Shown here: in pieces, positions 46,217-54,449 of the stretch
Position numbering within the stretch: the stretch's first letter is position 1
Layout: the number at the start of each line of letters is the position of its first letter
DNA from: Tetramitus jugosus
Taxonomy: Eukaryota; Heterolobosea; Eutetramitea; Acrasida; Vahlkampfiidae
Assembly: GCA_937625935.1 (NCBI GenBank)
Contig: OW569348.1
Coordinates: 609,396 to 673,395 of the forward strand
Direction of reading: 5' to 3'
DNA length: 64,000 bases
Made by a program: the position numbers and the translations under genes
The notes under the pieces: generated by a model
The model's input: only the letters and a program-made list of their open reading frames with translations
Told to the model about the DNA's origin: nothing
The model's database searches: none

Positions 46217-47361
46217 TTATGAACCCTGTCTATTTGCGCCTTGTTTTGTGTGGTTATTTCTGAGCTCTAGTGCCTTCTTATTGACTCGCAGTTTCAGTTG
46301 CTCTAGTTCTTCCCGCATTATTTTCATTCGTTGGTTCTGTAGTTGTTGTTGTTGGTTGAGCAGCTCTTGGTACATTGTTGAATTGTGGGAATACCTCCTT
46401 TGCTCGAGATCGGTGAGGGTATCTCTCCAGAAGGGGAGTTTGTCCATGTTGTAGTCTGGGGTATCATTCTTTCTGGTGGTTTGGGTAGCGCCTAGCAATC
46501 TACTATGGGACTGCCTCAACTTATCGATCGTGCAGCTTTCTAATCCATCGATGCTACCTTCTGATATTGAAGTCGTCCGAGATGCATCGGTCGTGATGAA
46601 TTGTTTTTCTTCTCTCATCTTCTTTGTTATAGTCACCTCATTGAGTTCTATCAGATTGGGCAGCTCGTTCATGATCCGAGTTAAAATATCATTTTCGTTT
46701 TCGATGGCGTTGTGAGATATGTTTAGAGACAATAGACTTGTTGGTAATGCATCGATCTTAATTTTGGTAATGTTGTTGTAAGACAGGTCTAGCACTTCCA
46801 ACTTGGAGCACTCACACAATTCATCATTGACCTCAGTAATCTTGTTGTTAAATAAGACAAGGAACAACAGATTAGGAAGACATTGGAATTGATCTGAGAG
46901 TTCTTGAATTTCGTTCTGATTCATATGTGGATTAGTATTGTTCAATGGTTGAAATACGACAAGGTGTCACACATACATGTTGCAAATAAACATGAGTCAC
47001 ATTGGTGTAGCACTCAAGATTCTCTATTCGATCTAATTGAAGACGATCTAGCTTGATAACAGCCACATTCATTACCTGATCCACTCTAAGCCAGAGGAGT
47101 GAGAATGAACGTTCTTGAATTCAAAACAATACTAGATCACAAAACATACATATTTTCCATTGGTTCTCTAGTCCAATCAACTTTTAACCCCACACAGTTT
47201 TCTGCAATGAGTCGAGGACCTATGCGCCTCCTCTTTGTTCTTGCTTGGATAACTTGTTCATTTTTCTTTTTCTCCTGTTCTAGTTCTTTAAATTTATTAT
47301 CAACATCCTTCAACAACTCGTGTTTTTCTTTGACATCATTCGTGTTGCCCTGTCTCATCAT
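46217..47361 (-). CDS. LRRC46: LRRC46-like leucine-rich repeat protein, likely flagellar
   Basis: I assemble three exons: 47361..47150, 47085..46977 and 46915..46217, with introns of 64 nt (GTATGT...GCTTAG) and 61 nt (GTATGTG...AATCAG). The 339-residue protein opens with a Lys/Glu coiled segment. It then gives RRRIGPRLIAENCVGL, VAVIKLDRLQLDRIENLE, the splice-joined VYLQHNEIQEL, and further SDS22-type repeats (LLFLVLFNNKITEV, LEVLDLSYNNITKI, LPTSLLSLNISHN). Order and wording match vertebrate LRRC46 (about 321 residues), a sperm-flagellum protein, including the L-x-x-x-P-x-S-L-L-x-L-N-x-S element. A coiled C-terminus follows. The start may instead be an ATG at 47417, joined through a 26-nt intron (47375..47350). 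Its stop lies 5 bp from the UTP13 stop. Confidence 0.75.
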
Positions 47362-47480
47362 TTTTTTCAAGATACTTGTTTTGGCTGTAGTTCGAGCAGT
47401 TTTTCTAGGTTCGCCATTTTTTTTTCTTTGTTCGAGAAAATGCTCGAACCCGAACCCTCAAAGAAACAACAAGGGAAAAA

Positions 47481-50400
47481 ATGCACAAAAAGGAAGTAAT
47501 TTGCATTGATGACGACGAGGAGGAATGCGAGGAGGTCTTTGACACGACCACCAAACGACAACAGTCAATATCATCATTTGTAGTTCGCGTCAAAAGAAAT
47601 GCTGAGAATAAGAAGAAGAGAGATGCCAACAAGGGAAAGGCACACCTGAAGCCATCATCTGTTATCGATGTTGATGATGAAAGTACAACACCACCATCAT
47701 CTTCACGTCGTACAGTTAATCAATCCCAACCAACAACTACCACCACAATCCACATCTGTGATCATCAGGTGCATTTTCCCTATACACCCTATGAATCACA
47801 AGTTCTCTTCATGACCAAAATCATTGAAACTCTATCACATGAGATTGGAACAAGTAAACATGCACTGTTGGAATCCCCGACCGGCACAGGCAAATCACTC
47901 TCTCTCTTGTGTTCCACCTTGTCGTGGCAAGAGTCATTCAAAGCCAAAAAAATTCAAGAGTGGAGAGAATGGTATGACAATACCGGGTCAGTTCACTCTG
48001 TTGGTGTGTCGAGCGTTGGTAGTATTTTTGAAGTCATCCCATCCATTTCTTCCAATAAGAGAAAGTTGAGAGTTGTTTCGGATTCATCATCCAGCAGCAG
48101 TCAACACCAAACAAACAACATTATCGAACAACCAATGAAAAAGTTAAAATATAATGAAAAGGATGAAATCGTTCTCGGAGGAGAGTCACTACCTTTGCCT
48201 ATTGACGTTGCACAAACGATATCTGGACAGGACAAAGCGAAGAATGCTGAAATGAGCGCTCAAAAGATTGAAGCAAGCTCTATTATCAGTTTAATGAGAC
48301 GTGGGTTCCATCATAAAGCCGAACAACAGATTTTACAATCATCTATTTTCAATACGGGCAGAAAGAAGGGAGATTCCAAGTCGTCTGTCGTGCCTATTAT
48401 TTATTTTGCCTCACGTACTCACTCTCAGATCAAGCAAGTGGTTAGAGAGCTGAAAAAGACTCCATATCAACCAGATATGGTGGTTTTGGGGTCCAGGGAT
48501 CAGTATTGTATTCACTCCGAGGTCAGAAAAAGCAACAAAAAGAATGAGGATTGTATGAAACTCGTTGAAACTTCAAATTGTCGCTACTATCGAAATCATG
48601 AGGGTTTAGCTGAAGATTCTGCACTACTAGCGGATGGTCCTCTACACATTTTTGACATTGAAGATCTAGTGGAGTTGGGTACCCGGAAGAAAGCTTGTCC
48701 GTATTTTGCTTCTCATGACATTCTGGAGCGAGCTGAGTTGGTATTTTGTCCGTACAATTACTTAATAGAACCTATTATCCGAGAAGCCATGGGAATTGAA
48801 CTTCAGAACAGTATCATTGTATTGGATGAGGCACATAACATTGAGGATGTTTGTCGTGATGCTGCTTCTGCAACTATTCGGATGGACGACATACTCGATG
48901 CCATTGAAGAGTTTAAAATTTTATTGGGAGCCAAAATACGAGTAGATATCCACTCCAACATGATTACACTGCTGAACAAGTTAGTATCATGGATATCTGC
49001 TTGCGAATCCAGAATGGTAGCCTCACAGCCTGATACTCAAGTTCATATCTTGCGTTCAAAGGGGCTTCTCATTGATATGTTTCGTCAGTTAGGGATGTCA
49101 GAAGAAGTTCAGAACAAATCTGATGTTCCTTTTTGTAAGAGTGGGCTCTATCTTTGCTTTTTACAAGTTCTTCAGTACGCGAATATACCAAAGACAAAGA
49201 AAGATGATCCTCATGTGTTAAGTGCGAAGACACAAATTATGCTCGAAAATATATTTTATACCTTTGAGTTTATGCTGCGTGGTAATATGAAGTATCTGAG
49301 TGATTATGTAGTGACAACGATGAAGAAGCAAAACAAATTTAGAACAGGAGCCAAATCCGCTTCTAGATATAGTAAATCTCGCATCACTACCGAATGGGAA
49401 GTCTCAATCAATTTTTGGTGTATGAATCCTGCTGTGGCTTTTGAAGACTTGAAGACAAAATGTCATTCAGTATTGTTGACGAGCGGTACGTTAAGTCCAT
49501 TATCTAGTTTCTCTTCCGAACTCGATACACCCTTTTCTACCATCTATGAGGCACCTCATGTAGTTGATCTCAATCGACAAGTGTGGGTTGGACAAATATC
49601 CACTGGACCCGATAACACTCGTATGAATGCTAGTTATTCAGAGGCTTCCTCAGTTCGGTTCCAGGACTCGTTAGGAAAATTGATATACGATTTTTGTTCA
49701 GCTGTCCAATATGGTGTTCTTTTATTCTTTCCCAGCTACAATTTAATGGATAAGCTTGCTGAACGATGGGAGAAAACTGGGATGATGAAGAAAATCAAGC
49801 TCATTAAGAAAGTGTTTAGTGAACCAAGGGCAAACAACGACAAGGCCAAGGAGAGCAGCTTCTCAGTACAAATGGATAATTTTTATGAATGTGTCGAGAG
49901 AGATGGCGCCTTGTTTTTAGCCGTGTGTCGTGGTAAGGTTAGCGAAGGAATAGACTTGAAAGATAATTATTGCCGAGCAGTTCTTGTAGTAGGAATTCCT
50001 TTTCCTAATGTCAAAGATCCAATTGTAGCCGAAAAGAGAAGATACAACGATGAACAAATGCGTCAACGACCAAACCGAATTAATGGTCAGACCTGGTATA
50101 CACAACAGGCATATCGAGCTGTAAATCAAGCGATTGGAAGATGTTTGAGACACAAGTACGATTATGGAGCTATTGTATTAATTGACGAGAGATACAGAGA
50201 GCAAAACAGTATTAACAACCTGTCTAAATGGGTGAAGTGTAGTGTTAAGCGATTTGACTCGCATGCAGACAGTCTATTGTCTCTGAAACAATTTTTCCAA
50301 GATATTATGAACGACCCTATCCTTCCTCCTTCTAGTGTCAACACCATTATTCCAGAGTTAGTGGACTCAAATGTGGAAGATAATGATTGTGCTCCGACTC

Positions 50401-51158
50401 AACTCGTGCACAGTAATGATCTGATTTGTCAGTCAAAGGATGAGATGTTAATACCAACGCAACTTATAGAGCCATCGATTAAGGCTATCAAAAAGGAAAC
50501 GAATTCTTATCCTTTCCAACCTCCCGTTATCATCCAAGAATCACAAGGTACTCTGTCTCAGAGGTTAAAGAAAGATTCACAAATGAATTCATTTCTTCGC
50601 TGCATATCATGTGATATGATTATTGTACAGCAGAAGCCAGAGTATGCACAACATGAACTAAAATTGAGACGAGATTTGCTGTTTCCCTATTTACAACGAA
50701 TTAGAGTGGCCATCAGCCGAACAACTGATTTCAAGCTTTTCCAAATTCCGGCAACGATGAAAAATAGGACTTGTCCCTTCAAAGTAATTGTTACGAATAT
50801 TGTTTCATCCACATTCATCGACCAAACGGCACTGGCGCAAGACATAGTTGTGATTAATGGTGTCACTATCGAGACGTTCTCTCGCGCTAATATTGTTCAT
50901 AATAACACGAATTGTACGGTTCATTCTGGATGGAGTGATGATGGAATGACTTATGAACTATTGTTTTGTAGGAGCTGCAAGAAGAATATCGTGGGCGTTT
51001 TTGTGAAATCAACAGATGCTGCGCACATGAATCATATCAATGAACTCTTTATATTTCCCGAGAGAGTGATCATAGAGAGTGGCAGTCCAGTATCTCTGAC
51101 AGATGAAAGTCAGGCGTCCTTTAGTCAGATGGTAGTTCCTGTATCGTTTAATATTTAA
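47481..51158 (+). CDS. BRIP1: FANCJ/BRIP1-type iron-sulfur DNA helicase with extra C-terminal zinc domain
   Basis: A 1225-residue intronless XPD-family 5'-3' DNA helicase. It has Walker A SPTGTGKS (about residue 135), the FeS cysteines (YCIH, DCMK, NCRYY, ACPY) near 345-420, DEAH (about 449), and motifs V/VI in VCRGKVSEGIDL, GIPFPNVKDP and QAIGRCLRH. A long insert between Walker A and the FeS region, the SRDQYCIHSEV wording and FWCMNPAVAF point to FANCJ rather than RTEL1 or DDX11. FANCJ resolves G-quadruplexes and aids crosslink repair. The N-terminus has two SUMO-interaction-like motifs (VICIDDDEEE, VIDVDDE) and a PIP-like QQSISSFV. The last 200 residues hold C-x2-C at about 1041/1044 and 1162/1165 with GVFVKSTDAAH, reminiscent of the Mis18/Yippee beta-tent fold. 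Human FANCJ lacks this. Confidence 0.85.
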   Translation: MHKKEVICIDDDEEECEEVFDTTTKRQQSISSFVVRVKRNAENKKKRDANKGKAHLKPSSVIDVDDESTTPPSSSRRTVNQSQPTTTTTIHICDHQVHFPYTPYESQVLFMTKIIETLSHEIGTSKHALLESPTGTGKSLSLLCSTLSWQESFKAKKIQEWREWYDNTGSVHSVGVSSVGSIFEVIPSISSNKRKLRVVSDSSSSSSQHQTNNIIEQPMKKLKYNEKDEIVLGGESLPLPIDVAQTISGQDKAKNAEMSAQKIEASSIISLMRRGFHHKAEQQILQSSIFNTGRKKGDSKSSVVPIIYFASRTHSQIKQVVRELKKTPYQPDMVVLGSRDQYCIHSEVRKSNKKNEDCMKLVETSNCRYYRNHEGLAEDSALLADGPLHIFDIEDLVELGTRKKACPYFASHDILERAELVFCPYNYLIEPIIREAMGIELQNSIIVLDEAHNIEDVCRDAASATIRMDDILDAIEEFKILLGAKIRVDIHSNMITLLNKLVSWISACESRMVASQPDTQVHILRSKGLLIDMFRQLGMSEEVQNKSDVPFCKSGLYLCFLQVLQYANIPKTKKDDPHVLSAKTQIMLENIFYTFEFMLRGNMKYLSDYVVTTMKKQNKFRTGAKSASRYSKSRITTEWEVSINFWCMNPAVAFEDLKTKCHSVLLTSGTLSPLSSFSSELDTPFSTIYEAPHVVDLNRQVWVGQISTGPDNTRMNASYSEASSVRFQDSLGKLIYDFCSAVQYGVLLFFPSYNLMDKLAERWEKTGMMKKIKLIKKVFSEPRANNDKAKESSFSVQMDNFYECVERDGALFLAVCRGKVSEGIDLKDNYCRAVLVVGIPFPNVKDPIVAEKRRYNDEQMRQRPNRINGQTWYTQQAYRAVNQAIGRCLRHKYDYGAIVLIDERYREQNSINNLSKWVKCSVKRFDSHADSLLSLKQFFQDIMNDPILPPSSVNTIIPELVDSNVEDNDCAPTQLVHSNDLICQSKDEMLIPTQLIEPSIKAIKKETNSYPFQPPVIIQESQGTLSQRLKKDSQMNSFLRCISCDMIIVQQKPEYAQHELKLRRDLLFPYLQRIRVAISRTTDFKLFQIPATMKNRTCPFKVIVTNIVSSTFIDQTALAQDIVVINGVTIETFSRANIVHNNTNCTVHSGWSDDGMTYELLFCRSCKKNIVGVFVKSTDAAHMNHINELFIFPERVIIESGSPVSLTDESQASFSQMVVPVSFNI

Positions 51159-51211
51159 GTTGGTTGCTCAGTGGAGTGTCAAATCACAATTACGTCTGTC
51201 GAATAAAGGTA

Positions 51212-52130
51212 TCAACAATTAATCCTCATAGATTCATTCAATTTTCGATGCATACTCTTCACTAAGATTATCTCAGTTATTACACCACAACCCGTCACAT
51301 TTGTGAAGGAAGATAAAGTACTCGCGCTGTTTATCCTTCCTATGAGAGTCTTTGCGCCATTATCAGGGGACATCGCATCGATAACAACTGAAAGTAACAT
51401 CTAATAATGAATTTAGGTTTGTAGTTCATATCGCTGCTCGTGAAATGGGGAAAGTCCAATTGCAAGAGATTATTGGTCATCAAATAAGCCTCCACTTCTT
51501 CGGTACCTATTTCTGCAGATGGTTTAGCTTCCTTTCCAACTAAATTCTTAGAACCAAATTTTCCAATATCTTGTCCCACACAACTAAACAACAATTGTTC
51601 CCTCAATATAGCTTGTTGTAGATACAATTGACTATCTTTTAGTCCTTCAATAACCAAGTCGAAGTTTTGAGCGTACCCTGCTTGGGCAGTATCTCGAAGA
51701 AAGTGGATTCGAGGTTCTCGTTATTAAATGAAAACTTATTTCCTTGACATTCGGCATAATGACATACAGTGAAGAACGATCTCTCAATCATTTCCTTCAC
51801 AGTTGGTGCTGTTCCTACTACTTGTTCTAATGTACATAGTGAAGAGCTAAACGTGTATATGATCTCATCATCGATTCGATTTCCAAGAAATTTCTCAGCT
51901 CTCATCATATCTTTCAAGTTTTCTGTTTTGTTCGTGACCTTCTCGGAGGACCATAATAAATCATGAGTCTTCTCTCCTGAACAAAATCTTCCAGATTTCC
52001 ATTGCTAATCTCTAGACCAAGTACATTCTAATGATCTCTAGCTGTGGTTCCCATTCATGATCCATTCCAGGTCATACAAGAAGTCAACAGCTGAAGTCCG
52101 GATAAGATACTTTACACATTTCAAAATGAT
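51212..52130 (-). pseudogene. Broken minus-strand gene, unrecognised
   Basis: Protein-like sequence runs along the minus strand but changes frame several times. One piece is at about 52055-51900 (EISNGNLEDFVQERRL), another at 51917-51700 (GNRIDDEIIYTFSSS, then APTVKEMIERSFF). A third at 51730-51400 continues as HFLRDTAQAGYAQNFDL and IEGLKDSQLYLQQAIL, and a last one runs to 51212. The hand-over near 51690-51660 is a clean one-frame slip with no splice sites. Each piece stays open for 60-100 codons, which fits recent decay or uncorrected sequencing indels. I do not recognise the family. The order suggests one gene of about 300 codons lying downstream of the nuclease-like gene on the same strand. 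Confidence 0.5.
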
Positions 52131-52160
52131 TTACTGTAACTGTGACAATCTTTCTTTTGA

Positions 52161-53249
52161 TCAATTGTTATCCCACTTACACAAATGATGGATGAGGAGA
52201 GACCATGGAGGGAACATATCGTCGATTGGTAAGAATGGTGAAAAGCAATTAACTATTTCATCATAAAGCTGTCGAGAGATAGTCACCTTAAACCAGTGGC
52301 CCCCTACGCGGTATGGTGGTCTGCAATCGGAAAGTAATTGTTTCACTTCTTTCTCTTGAAGAGAATGGACTCGACGTAGAATACCAATTAAATAATTAGA
52401 TCTGGAATTTCCAATAACTCCATTTTCGTATAATCCATGAGTCCACTCCGCTATTGTTCCATATCCGTCGGCATAAATCCACTGAACATTGATCGTAACT
52501 GGCGGAATTGCACCAGATTCCGAGAAACATCTATCATCAAAACCTGCAGCTCCTAGTACCACACACTCACAGTATCTAGTAATAAATTGAACTACATCAT
52601 CTGTTCGTCTTAGATCAACAAATAGTGCTTCTGGCAAAGGTACTTCATAGATACAAACTCCATGTGGTGTTAGATGTATACTGTTATCACACTTGCCTGG
52701 AAACTCAATACTAATAATTAATAATTTCTCCGGAATATGTCCAGTTGTTTTGTGGAACAAATACGCATAAATAGCAAGTTGTAAAGCATATTTTGCATCA
52801 ATATGGCCTCGAATGCCAGTTTTCACATCTGCCAGAACAAATCCAGTAGCGCTACTGATGATAATATCAATGGAACCAACTAATTTGCGCAACTGTGCGA
52901 CTCCCTCCTTATAATATTTAACATTAATGTCGTCAGACCATACTCCGTATTCAATGGCACAGGGTCTCAGATTCAATTGGGCCAACAGCTGGTACACATC
53001 CTCTCCCAAACCTTTATCTAGCACATCAATTTCAACAGGTTTCTGATAAGCGTTTAAGGCGTGCTTTTTGAGTAATACCTGGTATACCAGATTCTCACAA
53101 AGTGTCCCTAACTCGAGTGGTCTGCCGACAAGCTCCTGCATTTCGAAAGGAACCTGAAGATTGTCACCATTTCCCTCCAAGTCAGCAACTAGTTCACTCA
53201 TTACATTCCAATCGTTAATTCTGCTGCCATCATCTTCATGTCCTTCCAA
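52161..53249 (-). CDS. PD-(D/E)XK nuclease-like protein
   Basis: An intact 362-residue frame among broken neighbours. Residues about 125-175 carry the PD-(D/E)XK nuclease core: G-S-I-D-I-I-I-S (first Asp), a short turn, then V-L-A-D-V-K-T-G (the D-x-K pair), then a helix ending in A-L-Q-L-A-I-Y-A-Y-L, the QxxxY element of RecB/Cas4-like nucleases. Flanking regions are not recognised. There is no signal peptide or membrane helix. Such enzymes process DNA ends in repair, viruses and mobile elements; which applies here is unknown. Its stop and the following pseudogene are close, and the cytochrome b5-like remnant lies just upstream on the same strand, so all three may have been co-oriented neighbours. 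Confidence 0.6.
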   Translation of the reverse strand: MEGHEDDGSRINDWNVMSELVADLEGNGDNLQVPFEMQELVGRPLELGTLCENLVYQVLLKKHALNAYQKPVEIDVLDKGLGEDVYQLLAQLNLRPCAIEYGVWSDDINVKYYKEGVAQLRKLVGSIDIIISSATGFVLADVKTGIRGHIDAKYALQLAIYAYLFHKTTGHIPEKLLIISIEFPGKCDNSIHLTPHGVCIYEVPLPEALFVDLRRTDDVVQFITRYCECVVLGAAGFDDRCFSESGAIPPVTINVQWIYADGYGTIAEWTHGLYENGVIGNSRSNYLIGILRRVHSLQEKEVKQLLSDCRPPYRVGGHWFKVTISRQLYDEIVNCFSPFLPIDDMFPPWSLLIHHLCKWDNN

Positions 53250-53255
53250 GTGGAC

Positions 53256-53870
53256 TTAATGTGGAAGGTTCTGTTCAACATATTTATTCACTCCGATATA
53301 TGGAACTGTACAACCAATGAAACTATTCTTGACCAAAGATAGAGCATCCGGCTTTGCAGTCCGTAGGATGGCTTGATTCGTATCATTCATTTCAATATTG
53401 TGATAGAGACTTTTGTTGGTTTTCGAATTTGCGGTTGGACAATATCTCGAGTAAATCGTGAAATTCATCTTCATCATTAACTTCAGTTCCCTGGAATATC
53501 GCAACGAAAGTAGTAAATATGTTGCCATTTCTCCATTGAGCGTTCTGATATCGAATGAACCGAACAAGATCAGTCCAGACGTTAAATGACTCACAATAAA
53601 CTTTGTTATATTGTGTGTCATCTTGTGAACCCGGTTGAAAACAAGAGAGCAATCCGTGCCTTTAAATTGCTCCAAGGTGTCGAAACCACCAGAGTGATAC
53701 TTAAAGTGGGTCAGATCGAGAACTTTTCCTCCAATAACAACGAGCAATCTTCCTTTCTTGCATTCTGTCTCGATATCTTCCATGGTCCTGGATGAATTTT
53801 TTTGCCCACATGAAATTGTTGGGTCCCAACAAAGATGCGATGAACTTGAGGACGCTGGACCATATGACAA
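53256..53870 (-). pseudogene. Cytochrome b5-like domain with YqcI/YcgG-like remnant
   Basis: The frame starts well at an ATG near 53782 (CCATGGAAG). It reads as a short cytochrome b5 fold: RLLVVIGGKVLDLTHF, K-Y-H-S-G-G (usual H-P-G-G), G-T-D-C-S-L-V-F, and the second heme His in R-V-H-K-M. Beyond about 53600 the most protein-like reading moves to another frame (53652-53392). That frame has IFTTFVAIFQGTEVNDEDEF, resembling the F-x-S-F-V-A-x-F-P...E-x-x-F-E-x-x-L signature of the YqcI/YcgG heme-enzyme family. It then seems to return for a VPYIGVNKYVEQ end like that family's P-x-x-V-F-N-x-x-x-Q. I read this as a b5 plus YcgG-like gene with two frame slips. The b5 part is moderately sure, the rest tentative. 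Confidence 0.45.
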
Positions 53871-53879
53871 GGAGTATCA

Positions 53880-54290
53880 TTTTTGTTCTTGTGCAGCACA
53901 GTTGTGGCCATATCCTTTTGCCAGTCCAACACCACTAACAACAATCTCTCCCTGATCTGCCAGTTGTTGGAATTCGTCAACAAGATAAACTTTCATACCG
54001 TTAATTGGTTGACCAATTGGAATTGCTCCTCGATGTACATCGCTCATTGTAACTCTATGAAATGTAAGATCAGAAGATACTTCACTTGACCCATAGACGT
54101 TGAGGAGTGTAACACTGGCTGATAAAGATAGATACTGTCTGCTTAGTTGCAATGATAGGGCCTCTCCACTCGATTCCCAATGGTTAAGATGAGGTAAAAC
54201 TCTTGGTAGATCATACATGTTAAAGAGTGTATCTAACACAGAAGGAACAGTTGCCAGTCGATGTGACAGAACACTTAATCCTTTCGCATT
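53880..54290 (-). pseudogene. Inverted fragment of an adenylation domain (motifs A4-A6)
   Basis: On the minus strand the sequence reads LATVPSVLDTLF, then WESSGEALSLQL (A4 region). It continues with TLLNVYGSSEVSSDLTFH (A5) and GEIVVSGVGLAKGY (A6), in the right order for the middle of an acyl-adenylating enzyme (NRPS, Ebony or aminoadipate-reductase type). It breaks off just after A6. The preceding (A3) and following (A7-A10) parts of the same domain lie next door on the plus strand. This piece therefore appears to have been cut out and reinserted upside down. Breakpoints fall near 53880 and 54290. Confidence 0.65.
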
Positions 54291-54449
54291 GGGACATGTT
54301 TAGCGAGTGCGAAGAGCGGAATCTGGAGCTGTCAATAGATACATCATCATCTGCCTACCTCATATTTACATCAGGTAGCAGCGGCAAGCAAAAGTGTACT
54401 ATTGGAACACACATTGGTGTGATAAACCGTAGAGTGTCAATATGATACA
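54291..54449 (+). pseudogene. Fragment of an adenylation domain (motif A3)
   Basis: The plus strand reads SSSAYLIFTSGSSGKQK, the A3 phosphate-binding core of ANL-superfamily adenylating enzymes, then T-I-G-T-H-I-G-V-I-N-R as expected downstream. It ends at a stop soon after and begins abruptly at about 54290, where the inverted A4-A6 piece starts on the other strand. No start codon or N-terminal half of the domain is visible. It belongs with its two neighbours as parts of one former gene. Confidence 0.65.

Noticed and set aside
51900..52080. Primase-like L-Y-D-L-E-W reading in the broken minus-strand gene
   Set aside because: Only six residues fit, in one of three competing frames, and no other primase motif could be found.
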